Shown: positions 35,164-44,345, numbered from the stretch's first letter. The stretch is 64,000 nt of DNA from CAIUPE01 sp037131735 (GCA_037131735.1 JBAXQM010000002.1:186001-250000); one strand, 5' to 3'. Made by a program: numbers and translations. The notes: generated from the sequence alone by a model not told the origin.

Positions 35164-36120
35164 TTAGTGGGTCAGAGAACCGGCGAAATAGGAGATTGTT
35201 TTCTTTAACCCGTCCTCAAGAGCAATCGATGGTTCCCAAACCAAAACAGATCGCGCTTTATCGATATTGGGCTGACGTTGCTTTGGATCATCTTGTGGGA
35301 GCGGCATGTGAACAAGTTTTGACTTCGAGCCCGTAAGCCGGATGACGGCCTCGGCCAATTCGATCATCGTGAATTCTTTTGGGTTACCGACATTGATCGG
35401 CCCTGTGACGTCTTCTGGTGAAGCCATGAGCCTCAACGCGCCGTCGATCAAATCATCGACATAGCAAAATGAGCGCGTTTGCTGACCTTCGCCATAGATG
35501 GTGATGGGATCGCCTTTTAGTGCTTGAACGATGAAATTAGAAACGACGCGTCCATCATTGGCCATCATACGCGGACCATAGGTGTTGAAGATCCGCATGA
35601 CTTTGATGGAGAGATTATGTTGCCGGCGATAATCGAAGAACAGCGTCTCCGCACATCTCTTGCCTTCGTCATAGCAGGCACGCGGTCCGATGGGATTAAC
35701 ATTACCCCAATAGTCTTCCGTCTGCGGGTGAATCGCCGGATCGCCATAAACCTCGCTCGTCGAGGCTTGAAGAATGCGGGCGTTCAAACGCTTCGCGAGG
35801 CCCAGCATGTTGATCGCGCCATTCACCGATACTTTGGTTGTGGCGACAGGGTCATGTTGGTAGTGGACCGGCGATGCGGGGCAGGCGAAATTAAAAATCG
35901 CGTCGACTTCCACATAAAGCGGGAAGGTAATGTCATGGCGCATCGCCTCGAAATAAGGATTATCGATCAGATGGGCGATATTGGACCGGCGTCCCGTGAA
36001 ATAGTTATCGACGCACAAGACCTCAGCGCCGAGGTTAAGCAGCTTTTCGCACAAATGCGACCCTAGAAATCCGGCGCCACCGGTGACGAGAACGCGCTTT
36101 CCTTGATACCATTTTGACAC
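35164..36120 (-). CDS. UDP-glucuronate decarboxylase (UDP-xylose synthase)
   Basis: This short-chain dehydrogenase/reductase makes UDP-xylose from UDP-glucuronate with bound NAD. The 318 residues show the Rossmann loop GGAGFLGS near the N-terminus, ILQASTSEVYGDP, and NPIGPRACYDEGKRCAETLFFDY containing the catalytic Y-x3-K. These are UXS-specific features that separate it from dTDP-glucose dehydratases. I chose GTG at 36120 because AAGGATC lies six bases upstream; a GTG at 36147 is the alternative. It supplies a pentose donor to neighbouring glycosyltransferases. Confidence 0.93.
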   Translation of the reverse strand: MSKWYQGKRVLVTGGAGFLGSHLCEKLLNLGAEVLCVDNYFTGRRSNIAHLIDNPYFEAMRHDITFPLYVEVDAIFNFACPASPVHYQHDPVATTKVSVNGAINMLGLAKRLNARILQASTSEVYGDPAIHPQTEDYWGNVNPIGPRACYDEGKRCAETLFFDYRRQHNLSIKVMRIFNTYGPRMMANDGRVVSNFIVQALKGDPITIYGEGQQTRSFCYVDDLIDGALRLMASPEDVTGPINVGNPKEFTMIELAEAVIRLTGSKSKLVHMPLPQDDPKQRQPNIDKARSVLVWEPSIALEDGLKKTISYFAGSLTH

Positions 36121-36264
36121 GGTCTTGATCCTTAAAATTTCAGCCACCGCGATGAATAGGGTAGGCGCGAATGAATTTCAATTGCAGCGATATCTATGAG
36201 CCGTTAATCACTCATAATATATCGAATATCTTACGTTTAACGCTGCTTTCTCCAGTTGGGGCCG

Positions 36265-37464
36265 ATGAATAAAAACAATCGAAAGCCTTGGTACCGTCGG
36301 CTTGGGCGTCAATTTTCACCTAAAATCTTGCTCGAGGACCTCTTTATTCGAATTGAGGATAATTTTCCTAAAATTAGTACGGCTCTGCGGTATCATAGCC
36401 ATATTGACGTCTTGGGCCCGGACGATTTCGCAGAGACGATTCTTCGTCCAAACAAGTTGTTTGAAGACGCCTTTGTTCAAAGCCTAAACCATCTTTGTGG
36501 GCTCATTCCCGAATTCGATTATGAGCGATTAAACAAGATGAAAATTCCCCTTCATCTTGCTTTCGTTGAAAACGCAATCATTCATGGTCACATTAAGGTT
36601 CCGTTGCGGAGCGACAATGGCCGCGCATTCGATTTTGAATTTCGCAATGGACGATATCCGGGACGGGTCGCTTGGGGTGATGTTTACCCGCTCCCGTTTT
36701 ACAAGACGACAAGGATAGTGGGAGATGTTATCTTTGTTCCGAGGCTAAAAAATGTTTTTCATCTTTTAATGGAAAATATTGTTCCGTCGGTTTGCGCTAT
36801 TACGCGGCGCCCTGATTTGTTCAAAAAAAAGATAACTTTTGTAACTCAGGTTAACTATCCCGCTTTAACGCTTCTATCAGAACATCTAAACTCGATAGGG
36901 TTTCAAACGGATATAGTGGTTGTCAGTGCTATCGACCGGATCGAAGTTGAACGCCTTATTTGCGCGCGTGCCTTTGCAGCTGACTCCGATCTCAATTATG
37001 CCAATGCCGAAGAAATGTCTGTAATTCAGAGGTTCGTCGACAATAAGATTCGAGATATCCAGGTTCCAGAGATTTGTTATATTGCAAGATCACACACACC
37101 ACGCCGAAACGTATTAAATCAAAAAGAATTAGTCGATCGCTTGGCGTCAATTGGCATACCAAGTTATGAATTCACGTTTAATAATTACTTGGAGCAAATC
37201 GCAATTTTTAGAAAAGCAAAACTCATCATTACGCCCCATGGAGCAGCATTATCAAATCTGATCTGGTCGAGTTCGGGGCAACATATTTTGGAGCTGTTTT
37301 CACTCAATCGAAGACATAAACTCTTCCTGCACATGGCGTCCCAACATGATTTAAAATACAATCTGCTATCGGGATCCGTAACGTCTGGGAACGATAATTT
37401 TAATGCTCCAATCGAAGATGTTATAAATTTTGTTCAAAACTATCGCAAAACCATATCAGCTTAG
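36265..37464 (+). CDS. GT61 family glycosyltransferase (copy 1)
   Basis: The 399 residues match GT61 (DUF563), a family including plant xylosyltransferases and EOGT. Conserved stretches are HGHIKVP, YPLPFYKT, FHLLMENIVPS and the C-terminal PHGAALSNLIWSSSGQHILELF with the invariant HGA-N-W core. It is a paralogue of the gene at 38547. An adjacent UDP-xylose synthase makes xylose a reasonable guess for the donor, but this is inference. It overlaps the stop of the convergent gene at 37461 by four bases. Confidence 0.85.
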   Translation: MNKNNRKPWYRRLGRQFSPKILLEDLFIRIEDNFPKISTALRYHSHIDVLGPDDFAETILRPNKLFEDAFVQSLNHLCGLIPEFDYERLNKMKIPLHLAFVENAIIHGHIKVPLRSDNGRAFDFEFRNGRYPGRVAWGDVYPLPFYKTTRIVGDVIFVPRLKNVFHLLMENIVPSVCAITRRPDLFKKKITFVTQVNYPALTLLSEHLNSIGFQTDIVVVSAIDRIEVERLICARAFAADSDLNYANAEEMSVIQRFVDNKIRDIQVPEICYIARSHTPRRNVLNQKELVDRLASIGIPSYEFTFNNYLEQIAIFRKAKLIITPHGAALSNLIWSSSGQHILELFSLNRRHKLFLHMASQHDLKYNLLSGSVTSGNDNFNAPIEDVINFVQNYRKTISA

Positions 37465-38459
37465 TTTCTACTTAAATAGTTTTTCAGCAAACGTCTGAGA
37501 TTGTTCAAGGTAAATTTCTTTCTCGTATTTTTTCTATATGTAAGATAGAGAAATTCCATAAGACCTGGTTCAGCTTGATAAAGGCGCAGAACCATTTGAT
37601 GGGCAACAGGGTTTCTGTCCCATTGATGTATAACGGCAGGCTTTAAAAGCTCCGATCCATAAAAGATATTTGTGTTTGTTATATACATCTCGTCAGTTGG
37701 TACATAGCCAACGGTCAATACGCGATCTCCATTTTTTCTCGTAATTATATTTGGTAGTAAGGAATTATAGAGAATATAATTATGAATACCCTGATCGCAT
37801 ATTGTGCGCTTCGTCTCATCGCTGAACGATAAAAGGAATTTCTGCATCAACATGAGATATTTAATCGCATCGACCCCCGTAGAAAAAATTGTTCCTGAAC
37901 AGCTGATCGTTTTCTCAAAAAGTCTATTTAATTCATCATCACCAAAGCAACGCTTAATCCAAGAGGAATTGGCAACGCAGCGCCCAATACTCGGGGTGTT
38001 GTGTTCAAGAAAAAATTCAATGGCCTCAATTTTCTGGCTAAAGGGATCTGACTGAAATACAACATCCCGAATGTCGGTCAGCATGAGTTGCCCAGGTAAA
38101 CGATTGTCCTTCAACCGATGCAACAACCAATCTAATATCGCAAAGTGGCGAGAGTTATGAATATTGAATTCAAGCCCATAGTCACTCGCTCTGAAGGGAA
38201 CGAGAGACACATTATTTTGGGTTAAAAATGAACATGTTTCTTGCGATAAATTTTCACAAAAAATGACGATTTCACAGTCTTTATTGAACTGCCTCAGAGA
38301 TAAGATAAAGGGCTTGAGTTGCCGGGTTGAAAAGCCACGCGCAAGCGCAAGAACAGCAGGCCGATGATTGGAAGAAACACGATCTTTTTCAATCTCGATT
38401 TGGATGGCCTCTGCGCTCGAAAATGGCCCGATAATTGGCAATGACGCGCTCTTTGGCAT
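37461..38459 (-). CDS. putative glycosyltransferase (DxD-like, family unclear)
   Basis: This 332-residue soluble protein lies between the two GT61 paralogues on the other strand. It carries an acidic site LMLTDIRDVVFQSDPF (near residue 125) and the CDQGIHNYILYNSLLPNI pattern seen in bacterial and plant proteins with a GT-A-like fold. The C-terminus is basic (KKFTLNNLRRLLKNYL). A glycosyltransferase function is likely but not proven, and the sugar is unknown. Confidence 0.62.
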   Translation of the reverse strand: MPKSASLPIIGPFSSAEAIQIEIEKDRVSSNHRPAVLALARGFSTRQLKPFILSLRQFNKDCEIVIFCENLSQETCSFLTQNNVSLVPFRASDYGLEFNIHNSRHFAILDWLLHRLKDNRLPGQLMLTDIRDVVFQSDPFSQKIEAIEFFLEHNTPSIGRCVANSSWIKRCFGDDELNRLFEKTISCSGTIFSTGVDAIKYLMLMQKFLLSFSDETKRTICDQGIHNYILYNSLLPNIITRKNGDRVLTVGYVPTDEMYITNTNIFYGSELLKPAVIHQWDRNPVAHQMVLRLYQAEPGLMEFLYLTYRKNTRKKFTLNNLRRLLKNYLSRN

Positions 38460-38546
38460 ATTTTACCTGCTTGACCCAGTTTTTCTCTTGAAAATGTGTT
38501 ATAGAATCGGTCCCAATTTGTAAATATATTCGTCTTTCAGAGAAAA

Positions 38547-39671
38547 ATGCCCAAGAAGCGTCCCATATTGCAACGTGCAATTGCGTTGGTTCTTGAATAT
38601 CTTGAAAGTCGCGCGCCTGTGTTTACGCGGCTTCTGCGCTATCATAGCAAAATCATCCACCCAACAAATATTGCGGGCGTTGAAATTTTCAGCCGCAACA
38701 CTCGTTGGCATGAGCCAAAATATAAAGAGAGTTTTGTTAAACTGGCTTTGGCCGACGATGTCGCATTCCGAGAGGAATTTGCGCCTGAAATTATTCCGAT
38801 CTCTATTCTCGCAACTAAAGATTATGAAATTCATGGTCACATTAAGGCGCCAATCATTGCCTCTAGCGGTTTGGCTTTAAGTTATATCCCCCTGGCAAGA
38901 CTTTCGTTGACAGATTCATATCCACTACCTTTTTTTCGTACTCGAAACATTTCCGGTACGATTATCTTTATTCCGAACATTGAAAACTATTTTCATTTAA
39001 TGGTTGATTATCTCCTGCCACCGATTTGTGCCATTATGCGGGAGCCTCATCGATACGGCCATATCACTTTTGTCATGCAACGCCATTTTCCAATGGTGGA
39101 ATTGTTTGGTCAATTGTTGAATGATCTTGGAATTTCGACATCAATTCATCCTATTGGCAAATTTGATCGTTTGAAGGGTGGAGTATTACTCTTTGGGGGG
39201 TCTGAGCCACGCGATTCGGGTGCAGCTTTTGCCTATCCTGATGAAATGCGCGCAATAGGAAATCTGGCGGATAAATACTTATCTGCATCTAAACCGCCAT
39301 CCCGAGTTTTTGTAACCCGGTCAAAGGCACAAAGACGCCGCATAACAAATGAAATTGAGTTGCGGGATGTTCTTGAGAGATATGGATTTAAGACTGTTGA
39401 ATTAAGATTTGGTAATCCGTTAGAGCAGATCGCTTTGTTTCGAAACGCTGAAATCATTATGTCGGTACATGGCGCATCACTAACTAATCTCATCTGGGCA
39501 AAGACTGCGCGGGTTATTGAATTGTTTCCCTCCAATCTGCGGCCAAAGCATTATCTAAACATCGCTGCACAGATGGGCTTGGAGTACCAGCCGATTATTG
39601 GATCGGAAGGGGATAATCGCGAAGATTTTATTATTGATATTGAGGAAATTGAGAGAGCTTTATCTCGATGA
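38547..39671 (+). CDS. GT61 family glycosyltransferase (copy 2)
   Basis: This 374-residue paralogue of the gene at 36265 has the same ordered motifs: HGHIKAP, YPLPFFRT, YFHLMVDYLLPP and SVHGASLTNLIWAKTARVIELFPSN. The DNA around the HGHIK motif is nearly identical in the two genes, supporting duplication. The last 121 bases are overlapped antisense by the extended reading frame of the HNH gene. The GT61 C-terminus itself looks complete. Confidence 0.85.
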   Translation: MPKKRPILQRAIALVLEYLESRAPVFTRLLRYHSKIIHPTNIAGVEIFSRNTRWHEPKYKESFVKLALADDVAFREEFAPEIIPISILATKDYEIHGHIKAPIIASSGLALSYIPLARLSLTDSYPLPFFRTRNISGTIIFIPNIENYFHLMVDYLLPPICAIMREPHRYGHITFVMQRHFPMVELFGQLLNDLGISTSIHPIGKFDRLKGGVLLFGGSEPRDSGAAFAYPDEMRAIGNLADKYLSASKPPSRVFVTRSKAQRRRITNEIELRDVLERYGFKTVELRFGNPLEQIALFRNAEIIMSVHGASLTNLIWAKTARVIELFPSNLRPKHYLNIAAQMGLEYQPIIGSEGDNREDFIIDIEEIERALSR

Positions 39672-40153
39672 TTATATAAAACGAATGGCTGAGAGCCGTC
39701 TTTAAAGGCTCTTAAATTGAATATTTTTTGAGTGGTGATTAATCGCTGCACCACGCTCTCATCGAGCTTCCGCTTCCAAAGAGAGCGACGGCTTCCGGGT
39801 AAGGGACGGGTTGAGGGAGATCTTGCGCCGAGATGGCGGGCTTTGAGGCGCTTGGTTTTGGCGATGCGAGGGATGTCGGATTGGGAAGTCTTTGATTGGT
39901 GGCAGGGCTTGCAGAGGATTTGAAGGTTTTCGGGTTCGTTTGTACCGCCAAGTGCGAGGGGCAGAATGTGATCAATGTCCCAGGCTTTGCCGGCGTCGAT
40001 CTTTATGTAACAGCTTGCGCAAGTTCCTTTTCTTTTGAGAAAGAGGTTCAGCCTAAAAGAGGTTGAGAAGAATTGCCGTCGTGTTGATCGTTTTATAGTG
40101 TCTTCTGGTGGTTCTTCGGTCACTTCGCTTTTTAAGTGTTTCCCTTTACTCAT
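39551..40153 (-). CDS. phage-type HNH endonuclease with read-through C-terminus
   Basis: A zinc-bound HNH nuclease domain occupies about residues 45-90: CASC and CKPC zinc knuckles flank DIDHILPLALGGTNEPENLQ, in which the catalytic His lies. Relatives in alphaproteobacterial prophages end near a KRKLDGSVVRR-like tail. Here the equivalent KLDESVVQR is followed by about 60 unrelated residues that read antisense into the GT61 gene. The natural end was probably lost at the junction near 39740. The ATG at 40153 overlaps the RecT stop. It may still be active. Confidence 0.75.
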   Translation of the reverse strand: MSKGKHLKSEVTEEPPEDTIKRSTRRQFFSTSFRLNLFLKRKGTCASCYIKIDAGKAWDIDHILPLALGGTNEPENLQILCKPCHQSKTSQSDIPRIAKTKRLKARHLGARSPSTRPLPGSRRSLWKRKLDESVVQRLITTQKIFNLRAFKDGSQPFVLYNHRDKALSISSISIIKSSRLSPSDPIIGWYSKPICAAMFR

Positions 40154-41642
40154 CGGCCTCGTCCTTTTGGGGGTTGGCTTGGGGCAAGTATTTAAGGAGA
40201 TCGATTTTCCTTCGGGCATTGAGTTCTGCGAGGGTCAATCCTTTCCGAGGACGGATGGAAAATCGACGCCTTGTCCTATGAGGGCTCAGCGATTCCTTTG
40301 CAGTGCGGCCTGTAATCTCTTCAGATGAGTCCTCATCTTCATTTTCTAATGGTTCATCTGGTTGCTTGCCGTTATTAGTGAAGACGCCTTCTGCCACCCT
40401 GATCCGCTTCTCATGTCTTAAGAAGATCCGGCCTGCCTCTTGGAGGCCTTCCGTATCCAGTCGATCAAGCCGCTCGTTGAACTCTTCTCTGATCTCTTCG
40501 AGCGTTTCTGTGTCTTGAGCGCAAGCCAAAGCACTATCAAAGAGCTCGAGGGTATCCGATGGGTTCAGGAATGAGTCTGTCTCAGGTTCCGAAGGGTTCG
40601 CGGATTGTTGCGGATCAGCTGAGGCATAACCTTTTCCGATGAGATTGGTGTCCGCTTCTGCAGTTGAGATAAGCGCAGCGATCACCATTGGCGACGGTGG
40701 CGGCGGTGCTCGCCGGATTGATGATTGGGTTGATGTTGGTTGTGCTTGCTTATGAGCATTTGGCTCAAAAGGGTTATACGGGTGCGAGCTTTGCCCGCGA
40801 TCTTCTTGCCCTGAAGCCGTTTGAGCTTTTGTAGAACCGTTGAACTTTGAATTGTTCATTCCATAGTCATTGGAGACAGCTGTTTGAGCTGCAGCATTCT
40901 CCTCCCAATCAGATTGTTTCTCTTCCCCATAACTATTCAGACTTCGGCTGCCCGTCCCCTCAAATTCTTCTCTCAAGTAAAGTCCCATAAGGACGTCTGG
41001 AAAAGCGTCTCTGAGCGCAAAAGCTCTTGCGCGCATCATAAGCATGCGATCGGGATAATCACTCCAGGGGCCTGGCTTTTGCCAAAGACCTGCACGCTTA
41101 GCGTCTTCGATCGAGAAGCTTCTAGTGATCGGCTCAGATCTTCCTGATCTTAGAACCTGACAGGTAGCGGTCTTTGCTTGTGCTTGATCACTCTCAATTC
41201 GCTCCTCGATTTTTACGAGAAGACCACTGGCTTCAACGAGAGCGAGGGCGGCATCGCCCCAGATGGTGGGACGCCCATCAATGATGGCCATGCGCTGGAG
41301 AGCAGCAATGGGGGAGAGACCAACCTCCATCCCGTAGAGGATGCCGACGAGACAGGCTTCAGGGTTCTCAAAGCCCTTGGGGATCAGTTTGGACTTGGAC
41401 AGCAGCGAGGCCAGCTGTAGCGCTTCTTTCAGGGACCTTGGAAGAAGCGGCTTGGTGCCTCGATGAGAGTTCGGCTGTCTTACTAAATTGCGAGCGCCCG
41501 ACAGATTGGTGCGAGTAGATCGTTTGATCTGAGCTGACGGCTCTGTACCATCTAACTGTTCCTGAAGATCTAATTCGTGTTCATGGTCTTCAGAGTTACT
41601 GATCCTGCTTTTAGGTAAAGCACTGCCGTTGAGGCCAAGCAT
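40146..41642 (-). CDS. RecT-family single-strand annealing protein
   Basis: RecT proteins anneal complementary single strands during phage recombination. The N-terminal half of this 498-residue protein contains the recognisable core: FENPEACLVGILYGMEVGLSPIAALQRMAIIDGRPTIWGDAA (about residues 91-132) and YPDRMLMMRARAFALRDAFPDVLMGLY. The second half is an acidic, low-complexity extension with DUF-like helical content (ETLEEIREEFNERLDRL). The size is larger than the usual 270-350. It stands directly before the HNH gene and is preceded by GGGAG. No matching exonuclease is visible. Confidence 0.8.
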   Translation of the reverse strand: MLGLNGSALPKSRISNSEDHEHELDLQEQLDGTEPSAQIKRSTRTNLSGARNLVRQPNSHRGTKPLLPRSLKEALQLASLLSKSKLIPKGFENPEACLVGILYGMEVGLSPIAALQRMAIIDGRPTIWGDAALALVEASGLLVKIEERIESDQAQAKTATCQVLRSGRSEPITRSFSIEDAKRAGLWQKPGPWSDYPDRMLMMRARAFALRDAFPDVLMGLYLREEFEGTGSRSLNSYGEEKQSDWEENAAAQTAVSNDYGMNNSKFNGSTKAQTASGQEDRGQSSHPYNPFEPNAHKQAQPTSTQSSIRRAPPPPSPMVIAALISTAEADTNLIGKGYASADPQQSANPSEPETDSFLNPSDTLELFDSALACAQDTETLEEIREEFNERLDRLDTEGLQEAGRIFLRHEKRIRVAEGVFTNNGKQPDEPLENEDEDSSEEITGRTAKESLSPHRTRRRFSIRPRKGLTLAELNARRKIDLLKYLPQANPQKDEADE

Positions 41643-41752
41643 GGTCTGGCTCCCTGTGTAAGTGATGAGAATGAATGGGGTGGTTAGATTAGACGTCTAG
41701 TTGAGTGTTTAATTTGAGTGACACACGAGAAGCGGATATTTTTTATTGCTCC

Positions 41753-42766
41753 TCAAGTCGCTGTGAGCTCTTCGATGAGCGTGGCCCCCGGGATGGGCTT
41801 GTTGGCAGCAAGATCAATCTCGGCAAGCTTGGTGATAGCTTCAGATATGGATTTGTCTGCCCAGAGCCTTGGATCAGCTTTGTAATGGGTCTGAAGATCT
41901 GATGGAGAGATGACCTTAAGCACCATTCTGGATCTCAAGCCAATCCGCCTCCCCATAGTTCCCGCTCTTGGCGGTTCACCATCAAGACCAAGCTCTTTTT
42001 GGCGTTTAAGTTCAGCAATCAGATAGGGCTCAATCAGCTTCTTGAGCTTAACCTTGGTCTCTGAAGCCTTTGAGATGACTGGCTTCCATTTGCCGTCAAT
42101 GGAACGGCCTTGATCAAGAATAGGCTTCTTCTCGATGGTTCTTGCCTCTTCAGCCCTATTCTCAAGATTGCCAAAGCGCTCCACATAATTGGCAGCCTTA
42201 TCAGCCAGTACTTGAGAACAAATCTCCGGAACCTCGGACAACCATTCGTCACAGGACTGAGCCAAAGCCTTAATCTCTTCCAAGAAACCCTCTGCCTCGC
42301 TTACGCCGTCGCTGTTGTGGCCGAGGGCTGGCGAATAAGTAGGGGCTTCAGGAGATTTAGAAACAGAAGCCCGGCCAGCCTGATCATCCGAAGATGAGGG
42401 ACGTTCGAAAGAAGCTGAGGCTGAGACAGGTCTAACCTTCTTCAAATCAGGCAAGTCCTCAGGCCAAGCCTGTCCCTGTTCAGCTACAGCCACATAGGTC
42501 TCATAAGGAACTGGATACCGGCACACCCAGGTCCATATCTCGTAAGCATCACGCTCTTTACCATCAACCAGACAAACAAGCTTCCCCGAATCCGAAATTC
42601 CGGTAATCTCACTCTCGCCGGCTACCTCCCTCCAGATGGCAACCGGCAACCACGGGCCACCCCGGCCCTGTCTCATCCGGTAATACCCACACTGAGGATC
42701 ATTCTCATGAACAGGACCAAATTTCCCTAAAAGGGCTTGTCGCCACCAAGGGTACGCCTCAACCAT
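41753..42766 (-). CDS. phage-associated protein, function unknown
   Basis: I do not recognise a family for this 337-residue protein. The first third is Trp/Pro-rich and compact (YPWWRQALLGKFGPVHEND, GGPWLPVAIWRE), the middle is a polar linker, and the last third is a long helical, Lys/Glu-rich region (KAANYVERFGNLENRAEEARTIEKKP, KLIEPYLIAELKRQKEL). It precedes RecT on the same strand with a good AGGAG site, so it probably serves the same recombination or replication module. No catalytic motif is visible. Confidence 0.65.
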   Translation of the reverse strand: MVEAYPWWRQALLGKFGPVHENDPQCGYYRMRQGRGGPWLPVAIWREVAGESEITGISDSGKLVCLVDGKERDAYEIWTWVCRYPVPYETYVAVAEQGQAWPEDLPDLKKVRPVSASASFERPSSSDDQAGRASVSKSPEAPTYSPALGHNSDGVSEAEGFLEEIKALAQSCDEWLSEVPEICSQVLADKAANYVERFGNLENRAEEARTIEKKPILDQGRSIDGKWKPVISKASETKVKLKKLIEPYLIAELKRQKELGLDGEPPRAGTMGRRIGLRSRMVLKVISPSDLQTHYKADPRLWADKSISEAITKLAEIDLAANKPIPGATLIEELTAT

Positions 42767-42797
42767 TTGATAATCTCCTAATTTAATGAGCTATTTT

Positions 42798-42814
42798 TAT
42801 CACATAATGTGATA
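42798..42814. promoter_or_regulatory. palindromic operator candidate between phage gene and XRE regulator
   Basis: TATCACAT, a central A, and ATGTGATA make a perfect 17-base palindrome. It lies 31 bases upstream of the leftward gene start at 42766 and 38 bases upstream of the XRE start at 42852, where a repressor could control both divergent promoters. The half-site size suits a small XRE dimer. Confidence 0.65.
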
Positions 42815-42851
42815 TTAGGAGAAGCAATAGAGATGTCAATAGCATTTTTTG

Positions 42852-43097
42852 ATGATTACAGGATCTCAAATTCGGGCAGCGCGGGGCTTGCTGGGGTGGT
42901 CTGCGGCAAAATTAGCCGAGCGGACCGGTTCAAACCGTTTTACGATCCAAAGGCTGGAACAATCGGATGGAGTGCCGCCCAGCCGAACACAAACATTGAT
43001 GGATATTAAGGCTGCATTCGAGGCCGCCGGCGTCGAATTCTTAGGTACGCCAGAAAATGGGCCGGGCCTAAGAATGATAAACAAGCCAAAGAAATGA
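42852..43097 (+). CDS. XRE-family helix-turn-helix regulator
   Basis: This 81-residue protein is essentially one XRE/Cro helix-turn-helix domain: TGSQIRAARGLLGWSAAKLAERTGSNRFTIQRLEQ (about residues 2-36), with a short tail containing FEAAGVEFLGTPENGPGLR. Such stand-alone regulators are common in alphaproteobacterial prophages. It is divergent from the RecT-type module with a perfect palindrome between, so it probably represses that module and itself. The ATG at 42852 is used although its ribosome-binding site is weak. Confidence 0.82.
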   Translation: MITGSQIRAARGLLGWSAAKLAERTGSNRFTIQRLEQSDGVPPSRTQTLMDIKAAFEAAGVEFLGTPENGPGLRMINKPKK

Positions 43098-43109
43098 ATT
43101 GATACGCAG

Positions 43110-44345
43110 ATGACTGTTTATTTGTTAGACCCTTTCTTGATCGATTATTCAGGGCACTGCTACAATTACCTGGAATGTGTAAGACACGCATTGAGGCGTC
43201 GAAATATCGAAGCGCAGATCATCGGCAATGAATTATGCAATATTGAAATACGGCAGCATGGCGTTAGGGGAGTATTTTCAAAATCCGCTTTGAAGCCAGT
43301 CAAACACAAAATCCGCTATTCAATAACCAAATATCTAAAGTCAATTTTCAATCCCCAAAAATACGATGATGCAGAGACGTTCAAAGAAAACTTTAAGAGT
43401 TTCATGGAGTATACTAAATCAAATGAAAAAGACATTATATTTATAAATTCTTTAAGACCAGGTCAATTTCTCGGACTTGCTTTATGGTTCCAAGATCAAG
43501 ATTTATCAAAATGTCCTAAAATTGTTTTAGTCTTGCATTTCACGTCTCGTTTAAAAAATTGGTCTGGATATATTTATACAAAACAATATCGCGAAGCATT
43601 TGATCTCTGCAAAGAGGCGCATAATTTAAATAGATTAATTATCCTGGCAGATACAGAAGAGCTCATCAGTGAGTATAGAAAGCTTGGCGCTCCAAGTATA
43701 CATTTGGCGCCGATACCAGATTTTTGGAAAGTAAATGAAAATCCAAATTTGGAGCAAAAACAAAATGACAATGATAGTACAATTATAATATCCTTTGTTG
43801 GTCAAGCCCGCCGCGATAAGGGCTTTTATTTATTGCCGACAATAATTAAAAATTTAAATCAATATATTTCCTGTAATAAAATAAGATTTTTTATTCAAAC
43901 TGGGCCCTTAAATAAATTAGATTACAGAGGGCTGGTTACCATTGAAAAATTAAAAGAACTTAATGCACAAATAATTGATGCATCGCTAAACGCTTGTGAT
44001 TACTATGATTTTATAGAAAGCTCTGACATAATTTTACTACCATATGTAGGATTTCCATATCGGTCCCAATCATCTGGTGTATTTGCGGAAGCTTTATCAC
44101 GTGGAAAAATTATTGTTGCCCCTTTTGATACGTGGATGGGAAAACAACTGATGAGTTTTGATTTAAAATGCAGAAAAAATAACCATTCATATTCTGATAA
44201 AAGTAGCGAAATAGTTTCTAATATTAAGGAAATTATAGAGAATTATGAAATAAATAAATATAAATTTCAAATCGTAGCAAAGAATTGGAGAAGTCTAAAC
44301 AATATTGAGAATCTTATAGATAATGTCTTAGCTCCCTATAGTTAA
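43110..44345 (+). CDS. GT4-like glycosyltransferase
   Basis: This 411-residue GT-B-type protein begins the A+T-rich island. The N-terminal domain has FLIDYSGHCYNYLECVRHAL. The C-terminal donor domain has IISFVGQARRDKGFYLLPTII and SSDIILLPYVGFPYRSQSSGVFAEALSRGKI, matching GT4 layout with the terminal acidic residue in a variant context. It starts 12 bases after the XRE gene but differs strongly in base composition, so it is part of a different segment. Confidence 0.8.
   Translation: MTVYLLDPFLIDYSGHCYNYLECVRHALRRRNIEAQIIGNELCNIEIRQHGVRGVFSKSALKPVKHKIRYSITKYLKSIFNPQKYDDAETFKENFKSFMEYTKSNEKDIIFINSLRPGQFLGLALWFQDQDLSKCPKIVLVLHFTSRLKNWSGYIYTKQYREAFDLCKEAHNLNRLIILADTEELISEYRKLGAPSIHLAPIPDFWKVNENPNLEQKQNDNDSTIIISFVGQARRDKGFYLLPTIIKNLNQYISCNKIRFFIQTGPLNKLDYRGLVTIEKLKELNAQIIDASLNACDYYDFIESSDIILLPYVGFPYRSQSSGVFAEALSRGKIIVAPFDTWMGKQLMSFDLKCRKNNHSYSDKSSEIVSNIKEIIENYEINKYKFQIVAKNWRSLNNIENLIDNVLAPYS

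Noticed and set aside
42809..43009. Alternative frame overlapping the XRE gene (starts MILGEAIEMSIAFF)
   Set aside because: Its composition is not protein-like and the +1 frame has a clear helix-turn-helix domain.
39680..43100. Defence-system interpretation of the HNH/RecT/XRE cluster
   Set aside because: No effector, nuclease-helicase or toxin pair typical of defence islands is present; a phage recombination module explains the genes better.
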